NCBI GenBank assembly: GCA_965240325.2
Contig: OZ251238.1
Span: 1,240,001-1,304,000 of the forward strand
Direction: 5' to 3'
Source of the DNA: Rebecca billardiae RCC1528
Lineage: Eukaryota; Haptophyta
Length of the DNA stretch: 64,000 bases
A program made the translations under genes and the position numbers. This document shows positions 1 through 10,836 of this stretch, piece after piece (positions within the stretch are counted from its first letter, which is position 1; each line of letters starts with the position of its first letter). The notes beneath the pieces were generated by a model. It made no database searches. It saw only the letters and a list, made by a program, of their open reading frames with translations, and was not told the DNA's origin.

Positions 1-749
1 CCGGCTGCCTCGCTCGCGGGAAGCAGCAAGGCGCGGAGGGCGCAGAGAGCAGCGGAGGCGGCGCCGAGCGCCCGGTGCCCTGGTCCACCCTCCTCTCCCG
101 CCGGCCGCTCCGCCCCATCCTCGCCGCCGCCTGCCTGTTCGGGCTGGGTAGCTGGATCCCCATTGTGCACCTCGTGCAGCAGCTGCTCGACCTGGGGTTC
201 GCGCCCGCGCGCGCGTACGGCGTGCTGCTCTGGGTCGCGATCGGGAACGTGGTGCTGCGCGTGCCGGCGAACGCGCTGGCCGACGTGATCGGCCGGCGGC
301 ACATGTGGGCCGCCTCGTGCGTCCTCTTCGCCTGCGCCGACCTCGCGCTGCTCGCACCCGCCGTGGCCGCGTCGTACGCCGCGCTCTGCGCGTATGGCGT
401 GCTGGCGGGTGGCTGCCTCGGCACTTGCAACTCGCTGATGCCCGCGTTCACGCCCGACGCGGTGGAGGCAGGGGAGATGAGCCAGGCCGTCTCGCTCGCC
501 ATCTCGGCGATGGGCGTGGGCGTGAGCACCGGGCCCGCCATCGCCGGCGCGCTGTACGACGCGCGCGGCACGTATCGGGAGGCGTGGGTGTTTGCGGCCG
601 TGATGCTGCTCGCAGCCGCGGCGCTCCTCGAGGCGTCCACCCTCTGGGCGTTGCGCGCCGCGAGCGAGGACCGCTCGGGGGAGCGCGCGTGCTGCCGCCA
701 GGCTCGAGGCACAGCGGCGGATGCTGAGAGCGATGGTGCCGAGCAGTGA
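1..749 (+). CDS. MFS transporter, monocarboxylate-transporter-like (3' part)
   Basis: The frame is open from base 3 to the TGA at 747-749, so the gene begins upstream of the window. The visible ~248 residues hold about six hydrophobic helices, starting at RPILAAACLFGLGSWIPIVH. The linker PANALADVIGRRHMW resembles the MFS GxxxDRxGRR loop, and a late GPAIAGALYDARGTYREAW segment is typical of the last helices in SLC16/monocarboxylate-type carriers. By family it would move a small organic anion or related solute across a membrane; the substrate cannot be read from this half. The last ~30 residues are a polar, cytoplasm-like tail. Family call good, subfamily inferred. Confidence 0.7.
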   Translation, partial: GCLARGKQQGAEGAESSGGGAERPVPWSTLLSRRPLRPILAAACLFGLGSWIPIVHLVQQLLDLGFAPARAYGVLLWVAIGNVVLRVPANALADVIGRRHMWAASCVLFACADLALLAPAVAASYAALCAYGVLAGGCLGTCNSLMPAFTPDAVEAGEMSQAVSLAISAMGVGVSTGPAIAGALYDARGTYREAWVFAAVMLLAAAALLEASTLWALRAASEDRSGERACCRQARGTAADAESDGAEQ

Positions 750-1130
750 CGTTCTGTCGGCATCTGACGTCCGGATGGGGCTGGCCAGGGTAGGGCTGGA
801 GGCTGAGTCGGCCGTCGGTCTGATCACCCGGAGCCCGTTATTATAAAGGGGTATTTATACGGGTCCGTACCTCTATAGCTAACTACCTATCTGCTGATAT
901 ATAGCTGACGATAATATATATATGACCGCGTTCCGCGGTCCTTTTTCCGTAGAACGAACGTAGTTCAGGGCCCGCGGTGGCGGTGCACCCTCCGTCGCAG
1001 TCGTCTATTGACAGACCAGTTGCATATGCCCGTACAACTAGACTCCAGCGGCGCGCCGCCGCCCGCCGCGCCGGGCGGGCCCATTGCAGCCGCCGGCGCG
1101 GCGCCGATTGTGTACAGGCGGATGCGACGA

Positions 1131-1430
1131 GGCGTGATCGACGCATGAGCGCGACTCCACGTGCACACCAGGCCACGCGGAGCTGACAGCCAGGGAGCAC
1201 GGTGCGGGGCCGCGGATTCGTTCGGGCCGCTGCTGCTGACCGCTGTCCCCGGGGTCACTCCCCGCGCCGGCAGCGCCCGGGAGTAGGGCTGGAGGAGTAG
1301 GGTCCGAGTAGGGTTCGACCAGCGCCTGCGCGACGGCCGACAGGCGGGCGCGAGGCGTGATCGACGCATGAGCGCAACTCTACGTGCACGCCAGGCCACG
1401 CGGAGCTGACAGCCCGAGGGAGCACGGTGC
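1131..1430. repeat. Direct repeat pair (~76 bp units, 147 bp apart)
   Basis: Bases 1131-1205 and 1354-1430 are nearly the same sequence. Both start GGCGTGATCGACGCATGAGC and end AGCACGGTGC, with a handful of substitutions and a 2-base insertion. Similarity continues weakly upstream of each unit. No coding function is evident. Confidence 0.8.
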
Positions 1431-2145
1431 CGAGGTGCGAGGGACCCGTTGCAAGCGTGAGCGCCGAAAAAACGACACTTCGGCGGCCTAGAGTGACGAT
1501 ACAGTCTTGCAGGCGGCGGCGGCGGCGGCGGGAGCGTGACAGTGCGTCTACCATCACCTTCCGTCTAGCGCGCTACGCCGCGCGTGCCGGGTAGTGCCCC
1601 CGGCCCGCCGCAGCAGCAGCCTCGACAAGTGAAGAGACGATGACCGCGGACGCAGTGCCGCCGAGTACAGCCTGCATCCACTTGCCGCGCGGCGCGCACT
1701 GTAGTTGCACTTGCAGCGCTCGCGCTCGGCGAGCATGGGCGTGCGCTCAGGCGTGTCAAGTGCTGTCTCGTCGGCGCGCTTTCGCCTGCCACCTCGTGCA
1801 CCCGTGCACGCAGCTTCATCGTCTTCATGAGGACTGCTGTGCTGCTGTCGCCATCACCCGAGTCCGAGTCGCGCGCGGCGCGCGCGGTGGCAGCTGTGCA
1901 CCGCAGAGTGTCACCGCTGCTGCTTCGCAGCAGTCATCAGCAGCTGCGTCGTCATCCTCCTCGTCGTCGGCTTCCACTGCCGCAAGAGGGAACGCTGCCA
2001 AAGCTGCAGTTGGGAGGCAAGCCCTTCTCTCTTCCCACCGCGGCGCGCGCGCTGCGACAGCCCTCCCCGTTTCCTTCTCTTGACCACCTGCTGAGGGGTT
2101 TGCAGCTCGATCTCGGCAACGGCAGCACCTGGCGACGAACGGATT

Positions 2146-2186
2146 GGATTGGTGCACGGGGAATTGGATTCCCCGTGCACCAATCC
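2146..2186. repeat. Perfect 19-bp hairpin
   Basis: The arms 2146-2164 and 2168-2186 are exact reverse complements (GGATTGGTGCACGGGGAAT) separated by TGG. No gene end is recognised beside it, so a terminator or small-RNA role is speculative. Confidence 0.8.
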
Positions 2187-4423
2187 GCTCGGCTCGTCGC
2201 GCCCGGCAGCCATCGCCCAGCGCTAGTTGCAAAACCGTATTTTCACCGGTACGTCGCATTTTCACCGCCCTACGGTCACTCACCCGTGCAACGGGTCGAG
2301 GGCACCGGTGATCCGGTTCGCGCAAGTCGCCGCGCGTGCACGGGCAGCTGACACACCTCGATCAGGCTCGGCACGCGTTGCAGAGGCACGGCCAGCTCTG
2401 GGGACGTCACGCACCACCGTCGCCCGCGCAGCTCGTCCTCCTCGTAGAGTACCGTTCAGTTCCGAGGCGTAGCCCTCGCTCAGAGTCGACCGACGATGGA
2501 CTCGGATCGTCGGCGCGCCTGCTCTCTCTCAATCAAGAAGAGTTCTGGGAGACCCCGGAAAGGCATGGCAAGGGCGGCGCGTGGTGAAGTCGAAGGCTCA
2601 GAGATCGATCAGTCCGGCATCAGGCGCCGCTGCCCCCGAGCTTGCGAGAGCCCGAACACAGGGCGGCGGCTGCGGCGCCGGCTCGCGGACGCGCCGGGGC
2701 CGCGCAAGGCCGCGCCGAGGCATCGACAGGGCGGCAGGGCCAGGGGCGGCGGGGGCGCGCGGAGTGAGCGGGGGCACGACGAACGCGATGTCGACGGCAG
2801 TCGGGACCCGCCGCAGCCGCGCGCTCCAGGCGCCATTCGCCGCGCGCACCTGCCCATCGCCGTCCTCACCCGTCGGTCGCTCGTGAGCCTCGTGCCCGTG
2901 GCTCGCCTCCAAACGCGGGCCGCCTCTGGTGGGCCGCCGCCCGGGGCCACGCGCGCGCCCAACCAAGTCCGTTCGCGTCAGATAGTATTGAGATATACGC
3001 CGAGCTTGGGCCCTCTGCTACTGACCCTTGCCTTGTCGGCTCCTGATACAGATAGGGCGCGATTGAATAGTTGATCAACTGATTCAAGGGACGTAGACAT
3101 TGTCACATCGGTTCGCGGCAATCTCACTATCAAACTAAATCGCTCGTAACGAACCGTTACGTTAAAGTCACGGCCGCTCACGTCCCGTCCATCGATTGAA
3201 TAGGGAATGTCGTGGACGCGGTTATTTCCGTCCGTAATGCATGTGTAGAGAGGGTCTCAAAAATCGAAACTCGGTCACCGCCAGCCCTAAAAATCGCCCC
3301 CCGTCCCTTTTTTCTTGATCAAAGATCTTTTTGAAACGTGGTTAGGGCCCACGGAGCGGGCTCCACGCTGCGCGTTCCGCCCTGCACCGCGGGCCATAAT
3401 ATACTTATTATAATATATATATGAATAAATATATCATATATATATGTCTAGCCACTCCTGTGTGCGAATCAAGCCTCGACGGGCGTCGGCCAACCCGTCG
3501 GCCACAGGATGCCCACTTTTGCCCGTTCATCGGCCAGTGGCCGACTACGACGAATAAATGAATATATATATATAGTATATATTCATTCATCCCTTTTTCT
3601 TTTTCGGCAAAAGATTATTCACCACTCGGGCAGAACGCCAATGGTACCCCAACGAGGTCGGCTTGACTCTGTCTGGCGGGCATGATCTCGTCGCAGAAGC
3701 TGCTTGCAGCCGACTACTGTGCCGCGGCGCTCGTCCGCTCGCCGCGAGGCTGCCGCAGTCGCCGCGTCGGCAGACGTGGTCTGCGTGAGACGATGCCGCA
3801 GCGCTGCTGGCAGTGCAAGCGCGAGCCGTGGCAGAAGTAGGGGTCGTGGGCGCGGGCGTGGGCGCGGTCGCGGTCGCGGGTGCGGCCGCTGACTCGCCCT
3901 CGGAGAGTCTCGCCGGGCTCGCCGCCTGCTGCACCTCGCGTCCTTCACTCGCCGGGCCGGCGCGCAGAATCGGCAAATACATCGCAATAGACATAGTCGC
4001 CTGTAACTGATATAGTATATCAGATTAACACACACAGGCACACACACACACCTGCCAAGCTCGGTCGAGACCGCCACTGGGGCTCAACAAGTCCACCAGT
4101 TGGGTCGGCCGAGCCCCGGGGCCGCCCTCTCGAACTACGACCGTGCAGAGTCGGACAGTGCTGCAGCCCGCGCGGCGTGCTCACGCGGCCATCACGCGCC
4201 GGCGCCGTGGCCGTGCCGTCCGGCGCGGCCTACAGTACGAGTACGGCGGTCCGGCCGCCGGACGGCCATCGGCCAATACCCATCGGCCAGAGATGGATGG
4301 TCGACCGCTAACCATCGGCCATGGCCGCCTAGCGGCCAATATCATCGGTCATGGCCGGCCATATAGGCCTTGATTCGCACATAGAGCCACTCCGCCATGC
4401 CCGGCTCGTACAAGGCGTCGGGT

Positions 4424-5341
4424 ACGAGGCCTGTTTTATTTCTACGAGAGCCCAAAGGCGACATTCGCCAAAACGCGGAACAATGGCGGCTTGCCCGCTG
4501 GTGCGGGCGCCGGAGCTAGTCCGGAGTAGTGATGGCACGTCATTCGCGCATTCTCGTGTTGATGCGCTGCGCTGTAGCGAAGAATGTTGTCAGACATGCT
4601 GCCTCGCCTTGCCGTGGTGCTTCGCCTTGACACAGGGGTCACTCGCGGTGCACGGCAGTGTGTACGATGCAGCCGGCGAGCGGCGGGCAAACCGCCGCAG
4701 CTGCAGGCCCTCTGCAAGCTGCAAGCACTCTGCCTTGGCTGCATCGCACCCGTGTCAGTTAGCGACCAGTTCACAGCCAGATGGACTGCAATCGCCACCA
4801 GCTCTAAACGCTCCGCCGCCACTACCTTGTCGAGCTTGAGATGCTTCCGTTCGGCGTGCGCTTGCATGCAGCTTGCCGCCTGCATTTGAACGTGAGCGCG
4901 GAAGGTTGGTAGGCCGGATACTCAGGCCTCCTCGGCGTAAAATATGACAAGGTGCGTGCCACGCGCACCCATGACGCGCGGAAAGGCGTGCACACGTCTC
5001 CTGGCGCATCTGGCAGGCTGCAGTCTTGGCCAAGATGATGAGAACAAGCCTGCAATCGCTCGCCGCGCGGGCGCAGAGCGCGCGGAGAGTTTTGGGATAC
5101 GACCCATGGTGTTGGATGTACCTCGTGTGCGACAACGACGAGGCGGACGAGCGCCGCAACTGGATTCCTGCACTCACCGGTCACCGAGGAGTGCAGGAAT
5201 CGCGTTCCTCGCGCACGTGGGGGCCGCCATCGGCCGTGAGAGGTACATCCAACGGGGCGTGACACCGATTCCCACTGGCGGGCAGGGGTTTGTCGCCGTG
5301 ACATAGGAAATGGAATCTGGTAGAAATAAAACAGGCCACGA
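4424..5341. mobile_element. Candidate non-autonomous DNA transposon, 910 bp, with 18-bp TIRs
   Basis: The 18-base sequence GGCCTGTTTTATTTCTAC at 4428-4445 is repeated as its exact reverse complement at 5320-5337. The bases just outside are ACGA on both sides (4424-4427 and 5338-5341), which looks like a 4-bp target-site duplication. Inside are two nested perfect 13-bp inverted repeats, 5112-5124 with 5240-5252 and 5163-5175 with 5189-5201. No transposase-like frame was recognised, so this is called non-autonomous. Confidence 0.55.
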
Positions 5342-5951
5342 ATGGACTCTGGAGCTGGATGGTCGCGGCGCGCGGCGTCGTGGAGTAGACAGACCACAAT
5401 GATCAATCATGGAACGATCAGGTTAGCTATGTTATTGGGATTTGAGCAACGAACGACGGCGGGCGCTGGCAGCGGCGTGGCGGTTGAGCTGCTGCCCGAG
5501 GTCGAGAGGGCGCCCGCGAGTTCCCTATAACGCCACATATATATAGTGTGCTGTATGTAGCATATTGTCATCACTATACGACAGTGTCGTGTCATCACAG
5601 TAGTGTCATCGTAGGTCGCAGCGCGGTGCCGCCCTGACGGCATCACGGGCTCACAGCGGTGCGCAGCGCTCGGCAGCACGCCTCGGTCGCGGCCCGCGGG
5701 CCCGCCGCCGGGCCGCGCGGGCCGCGGCGTCGCGGCCTCCGCGACGGTCAGCCACTGCACTGCCCCGCCGTGATGATCGGCTCATACCGCGAATTTTCCT
5801 GCCGGACGTCATCGCGGGAGTCTGCGCAAGGCAACCGACAGAGACACCCGCCGCCAGCCCCACCGGGCCGCGGCTGCAACGGTGCGACATCGCCCCTTTC
5901 GGGCGCTGCGTGTGCGCCTGGTGCCATGGCATCGCGACTGAGCTGAGTGGC

Positions 5952-6653
5952 TCAGTCCGAGTCTGATCCGCGCCGCTTGCTCTTCTTGGGTGCGCGCTCG
6001 TCGTCCGAGTCGGGGCCGTCGGCGTCGCGCTCGGCGCGGCGGCGCCGGCGCTCCTCCTTGCGCGCGGCCTTCTCCTCCTTTCGCCGTCGACGCTCCTCCT
6101 CACGCGCCGCGCGCTCGAGCTCTCGCTCGGCGGCCGCCTGCTGCTCCGCCAGGGCGCGTTCCTCCTCCTCACGGCGCTGCTGGCGCTCGTGCTTCTTTTG
6201 AGCCTGCAGCTCGCGGTCGAAAGCAGAGCCCACCACATGCGTCTCGCCGATCCGCAGCGCGCGCCGCATCTGCGCGTCCTCCGCCTGCTTCGCCGCGGCC
6301 TGCTGATGCGTCTCGTCTGGCCGGCCGGCGGGCGGCTTGCGCGCACCAGCGGGCTGCGCGATAAGCGCCGAGCGGCGCTTCTCGAGACGGGCGTCGATCT
6401 CTTCGGCGCTGAGTGGCGGCTCTCGCCGCTCGAGCTCCTCGCGCAGCTCGCACAGCTTCACCTCCACCTGCCGCTTGCGCTCGTGCTCGAGCATCTCCTC
6501 GTTGGGCTTGCGCGGCGCGATCGGGCCGGCGCCCGGCGCCCACGGCTTCGCCTCAGAGCGCGAGCGGCGCGCGGGCACGTGCGACAGGTTGCGCTGCACG
6601 TAGCCATTCGTGCCCGAGCCGCGGACGGTCTGCAGTCCGATGCCGTTGTACAT
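5952..6653 (-). CDS. CWC21: CWC21/SRRM2-type spliceosome protein (cwf21 domain)
   Basis: A 233-residue single-exon protein. Its N-terminus, MYNGIGLQTVRGSGTNGYVQ followed by RNLS, is the hallmark of yeast Cwc21 and human SRRM2, which sit at the catalytic centre of the spliceosome and contact Prp8 and Snu114. The cwf21 helix follows at about residues 45-95 (KPNEEMLEHERKRQVEVKL...). The rest is a charged coiled coil rich in Arg, Glu and Lys that ends in an acidic/basic tail (KKSKRRGSDSD). I chose the ATG at 6651-6653 because family members start exactly at MYNGIG, although an in-frame upstream ATG exists at ~6734. One arm of a large inverted repeat begins 95 bp upstream. Confidence 0.9.
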   Translation of the reverse strand: MYNGIGLQTVRGSGTNGYVQRNLSHVPARRSRSEAKPWAPGAGPIAPRKPNEEMLEHERKRQVEVKLCELREELERREPPLSAEEIDARLEKRRSALIAQPAGARKPPAGRPDETHQQAAAKQAEDAQMRRALRIGETHVVGSAFDRELQAQKKHERQQRREEEERALAEQQAAAERELERAAREEERRRRKEEKAARKEERRRRRAERDADGPDSDDERAPKKSKRRGSDSD

Positions 6654-6747
6654 CTCGCGTCGACCCGCCCCTTCCTTCCGCCTCGCGAGCAGAGCCAAGG
6701 AAGGCACTCGCTCTGCTGCAACACTTTCAGCCATCTGGATCCCTGCC

Positions 6748-7851
6748 AAGGGTAGTAAGGGTGAGCAACTCCGCTGGCGACAGCCGCGAAGGTCGGCAGC
6801 CCTCTCGGTTGCCGCGAGCGGAGCGGAGCGAGTGCTATCAGCGGCGGAGGGCGCTGAGGCCGCGCACGGCGTGAGGCGCGGCGTCGGCCGAGTCGGTCCG
6901 CGGAGGATGCGCGGCGCTCGGCCCGCTGCGCAGCGGCAGTGCGCCTCACTTTGCCCCGAGCACCGTCCTCCGCGTCGCCTCCTTCCCGCCTTGGAGCAGC
7001 ACGCATGTGCGCGCCGCCACCTTGAAGGCGGCACGGGCTTGCTCAGACGACCGCGCGCGCGTGGCGCGCGACTTGGTCGGCTGCGCGCGCGCGCCGCCGC
7101 GGTGCAAGGTAGCGCCGCCGCATGCGCGCGCCGTGCCCGCGCGAGCCTTTGCTCACGGCCATCTCATGAGCGTAGTGCTCGCTTGTCTGCTTGCTCTCAC
7201 GAATGATTTGCTGTGCCTCACGCTGGCACTCGTCGGGTCGATCAGCGAGGTGTTGAGTGACATTGGATACCCAGGACGAAGGCCTAGTCTTGTCTATTCC
7301 TTCTCAGCACGAATGCAAGTGGACGCTAAGGCTCCGCATCGATGGTACCAACACTCACGCCGCTGTCTTTTCCAGCTTCCCGTCAGTCCGCAAGTCGGAT
7401 GCCAAGCAGCATTCGACATGTGTGTGAGGTCGCACTCAGGTCCGCGCACACGCTCTCGCGCTGGCACGGCGCGCGCATGCGGCGGCGCTACCTTGCACCG
7501 CGGCGGCGCGCGCGCGCAGCCGACCAAGTCGCGCGCCACGCGCGCGCGGTCGTCTGAGCAAGCCCGTGCCGCCTTCAAGGTGGCGGCGCGCACATGCGTG
7601 CTGCTCCAAGGCGGGAAGGAGGCGACGCGGAGGACGGCGCTCGGGGCAAAGTGAGGCGCACTGCCGCTGCGCAGCGTGCCGAGCGCCGCGCATCCTCCGC
7701 GGACCGACTCGGCCGACGCCGCGCCTCACGCCGTGCGCGGCCTCAGCGCCCTCCGCCGCTGATAGCACTCGCTCCGCTCCGCTCGCGGCAAACAGAGGGC
7801 TGCCGACCTTCGCGGCTGTCGCCAGCGGAGTTGCTCACCCTTACTACCCTT
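6748..7851. repeat. Large inverted repeat, two ~398-bp arms with ~307-bp spacer
   Basis: The arm 6748-~7146 is repeated in reverse complement at ~7454-7851 with very few differences; the outer ends read AAGGGTAGTAAGG and CCTTACTACCCTT. The arms contain no recognised gene. They lie between two divergent genes: the left arm starts 95 bp from the CWC21 ATG, and the right arm ends about 185 bp from the sulfotransferase-like ATG. The near identity implies recent duplication or gene conversion. A transcript crossing both arms would fold into a long hairpin. Confidence 0.9.
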
Positions 7852-8035
7852 GTCCCTGCCACTGGAGAGCTGGTCAGGGAGCGAAGACGTGAAGCGTCCA
7901 CCTGAGCACCGTCCACGATGCCGGTCGCCTGAAAGGTCAGAAACTTCAGAAGACAGTCCGCGTGACTGCGACCGGGGCGGGGAACCGCAAACGCCCCGTA
8001 GGGTTTCCTACGTCGGCCGTCGGGCGGTCGGGGTG

Positions 8036-9013
8036 ATGGCGGCAGCCGGCTCATCGGCGTCGTCTCGCGTGTCTCGGCTCTCGCGCTACCGCGCAATGTC
8101 GGCGGTGGTGCTATTGTTGTGCGCGCCGGCGAGTACGCTGCCCGACAAAGTGTTCTTCCTTGGGGCCGGCTCAACTGGCACACGCGCACTCCACACGTTC
8201 ATGAAGAGCCCCAAGATGGGATACCGCTCGGCTCATCTCGCGTGCGCGAACGCCACCGAGCGGAGACGACCGGACGTGAGCGAGCTCAGGAGAAGCTGGG
8301 CACACTGGGCAAGTGACGCAGGACAGCACATCTCCGATTCAGTCTGCTGGTCCCAGTTCGACGCCTTCACAGACCAAGGCGACCAGGCCGACTTTGAGTG
8401 GCTTGACGCGCGCTTTGCGGGTGCGCGCTTCGTGCTCAACACGCGGCCGCTGCTCCCCTTCCTCGTCAGCCGGCTTGACCACCGAAGGCGTGCGTATGCC
8501 AGGCGTTTCATCCGCGATGCGCATGGCGAGGAGACTCGCGAGTGGCACGAGCTGCCTCTCCCTCCGGACACGACCGAGTGGATCGTACAGCTCATCTCGA
8601 CAAATGCGGCGCACCAGCAGCGGGTCCTGTGCTACTTCAGCTCGAGCTGGGAGCGCATGCAGCGCTTCGTCGTCGTGTCCGTGCAGACCATGGAGGCGTG
8701 CGAGCTGGGCGAGCTGCTCAGGTGGGTGACGCGGCCCGACTGGCGGGGCGCCCGCACGACACGCGAGCTCGTGGACGACCCAGCCAAGCTGCCAGCGCCC
8801 GCCCCGCCGCTCACCTCGAGTGATCGACTGTGTCTCCCGCCAGCGAAGCATGCCGGCGTCGAGGGATCGATGCATCCCTCGTCCTCGGGTGACGCCGTGA
8901 GGTCCGTCTTGAGGGACACGCTCGGGTGTCGAGCAGTCGACCAGCTCGTGTACAGGCGCTGTGCGCGGCTCGCGCAGCTGTGCGCAGCAAGGAATGGCTC
9001 CATCATGGTCTGA
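8036..9013 (+). CDS. Sulfotransferase-like protein
   Basis: A 325-residue protein. Residues ~37-55 (KVFFLGAGSTGTRALHTF) look like the PAPS-binding 5'-phosphosulfate loop of sulfotransferases. The region around residues 100-130 (DFEWLDARFAGARFVLNTRP) resembles the helix and strand that contact the 3'-phosphate. The N-terminus has a short hydrophobic stretch (MSAVVLLLCAPAS, from an ATG at 8096) that could be a signal anchor, fitting a Golgi enzyme. The reading frame is open upstream to 7850, but I prefer 8036 or 8096 because the upstream part is low-quality and abuts the inverted repeat. Acceptor substrate unknown; family call moderate. Confidence 0.55.
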   Translation: MAAAGSSASSRVSRLSRYRAMSAVVLLLCAPASTLPDKVFFLGAGSTGTRALHTFMKSPKMGYRSAHLACANATERRRPDVSELRRSWAHWASDAGQHISDSVCWSQFDAFTDQGDQADFEWLDARFAGARFVLNTRPLLPFLVSRLDHRRRAYARRFIRDAHGEETREWHELPLPPDTTEWIVQLISTNAAHQQRVLCYFSSSWERMQRFVVVSVQTMEACELGELLRWVTRPDWRGARTTRELVDDPAKLPAPAPPLTSSDRLCLPPAKHAGVEGSMHPSSSGDAVRSVLRDTLGCRAVDQLVYRRCARLAQLCAARNGSIMV

Positions 9014-10836
9014 CGGATGGTGCCTCCACTGTCCAGCACGGATGCCCCCGACCATCCGCCTGCGGCCTCAGAGTTCGACGCCGCGGCGGCCCCGCGGCCC
9101 CCGCGCGACCGGACTCGCGCTCGATCGCCTGCTGATCGCCTCGTAGTCGTAAGTAGAGCCAGGGCAAGGGCAAGGTGCACGCCAGCTCCTGAGTCCTGGC
9201 CATTCTAGGATTTATAACGCCACAGCTAGGACGGCGCATGCCTCCCGCTGATTCACGTTGGTGGCAGTATGCCAGTATGCTGCCCAGCTCGGCAGCTGGC
9301 GCTGCCCGATTACGTCCGGACCTCAGTATGAGCAGTCGGCATGGGTGGCAGAGCACCGCCTGCGGCGCCTGCCGCCGCGCCCGTCGATGCCCGATCGAAC
9401 ATCGTCATGTCATATATATATTGGCTTGACCGCTTGAGGCCTGAGGGCCGTGAAGAACTTGGCTTGAGCAGGACCTGACAATGGCAGTGCGCCTGTAAAT
9501 CCGCCGGCGCCTTAGGCGGGATGCGCTTGTTGTGGAATGTGGAGCAGCCTGCCCAGCCGGCCAGGCCGGTGGCGCCCGGTGAGCACCCGAGTGCCTTCCG
9601 GAGTGACGCGCACAGTGCCGCCCGTCCCGGCCGCCTTGGCTGGTACTCTCCGCCATCGCACTCCGCCGAGTTATTGTACGCGCGATGGCGCCGCGCGCAG
9701 TCCGGCGGAGAGTATTGTACCAGAGACTGCCAGATGCGGTACACCGCCAGCCGGCCGCGTGCCCGGGCCACGCGCTACTGTTCGGACGACGAAGTTTTGT
9801 GGACGACGGTGGGGCGAGGACGACGGGCGCTGGCGCGTCGCGAGGCGGCCGCCGCCCTCATCCAGGCCTCGCAGGCGGACGACTGAATGAATCTTCCGGC
9901 GGCGCTACCATCGGCGACGGCTTCATGGGCGGTGACAGTTGGCGGGCGTCAATCTCGCCTGCCTGAGCTACTGTGTGCGTCTCTTATTCTGAGTAAACTG
10001 CTGTACAGTTTACTAATGTACTGTATGTTTTAACGTGCACACTATCACGCTGCTTAACTAACTGAGTGTGCACGTTAAAACATAGTAAACTGTACAGTTT
10101 GTAACTGCTAAGAATAAGAGACGCACACAGCTCAGGCAGGCGAGATTGACGCCCGCCAACTGTCACCGCCCATGAAGCCGTCGCCTCGTCACAGTACAGT
10201 AGCCCGACCGAGGCTCAGGCTGCGCGGCTTGCCGCTGAGAATCTCATAACAGCGCGCGCGTCGCGCTCCTTATCACTGCCCGGACCGGGCGGGAGGCGGT
10301 GGAGACTGGAGTGCAGACTCGCGGGCTGTCCGTACGGGTAGCTGGCGCCGTTGGCCGGCCACACTGGCCACTGGGTCGGCGCGGCGGCGCGGACGGGCGG
10401 TAGCTGCGGCGACGGTCGGGCAGGACGCGTCGGCGAGGGCAGCGCGGGCTGGAAGCGGAGAGCTGCACTCACGGCGTGCGTCCCCCCGCCTCCCCCGGCC
10501 AATCCGCAATCGAATGCAGTCCGAGGGCCCCGGCGCAAACGTGACCCGACTGGCACGGCTCCCACTTTCCTGCGGCGCCGCGCCGCGCCGCAAACGTGAG
10601 CTGCTCGAGGCACGCCGACCAATACACTCAGCGGGGGGGGGGGCAGCGAGCGCCGGCACCGAGTCCGGGGAGGCGCGCGCGGGGGAGAGTCCGGGAGGGA
10701 GTCCGGGCCTGTGCGGAGCGGCGCCGGCAGTCATAACGCGATAACCGCCGGACTGCCAAACCAGCCAAACCCACTGCACTCCCGTCGCGTCGGCCATCGC
10801 CCCAAATCTCCGCGAGCGCTGCCTCCCAACGGGACG
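9014..10836. other. Intergenic region with MITE-like repeat
   Basis: No convincing gene. It holds a short imperfect inverted repeat around 9638-9725 (GGTACTCTCCGCC against a GGCGGAGAGTATTGTACC-like arm) and the dispersed repeat described at 9780-10185. From 10260 to 10836 it is GC-rich with a G run near 10630. The response-regulator frame is open from 10711, but its likely start is later. Confidence 0.5.
9780..10185. repeat. MITE-like element with ~125-bp inverted arms (copy A)
   Basis: The arms 9913-10043 and 10065-10185 are near reverse complements around a ~21-base loop; both carry GTGCGTCTCTTATTCT and GGGCGGTGACAGTTGGCGGG. The preceding 130 bp (9780-9912) are also repeated at 54908-55040. 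They encode a short frame ending ALIQASQADD-stop, and the other copy ends ALIQASQADG-stop. Half copies occur at 20524-20610 (right arm) and 54908-55131 (left part). Confidence 0.8.

Larger units (their letters stand above)
750..5951. other. Gene-poor intergenic region
   Basis: About 5.2 kb in which I recognise no gene. Open frames occur on both strands but are mutually overlapping and biased to Arg, Ala, Ser and Cys, as expected from GC-rich non-coding DNA. The stretch holds a direct repeat (1131-1430), a perfect hairpin (2146-2186), short TA-rich runs near 3400-3580, a GGGCGTGGGCGCGG low-complexity patch near 3840, repeated CATCGGCCA motifs at 4265-4360 and a TIR-bounded element (4424-5341). 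Confidence 0.6.

Noticed and set aside
5653-5951. A gene directly downstream of CWC21
   Set aside because: Short frames only, without a domain or start context.
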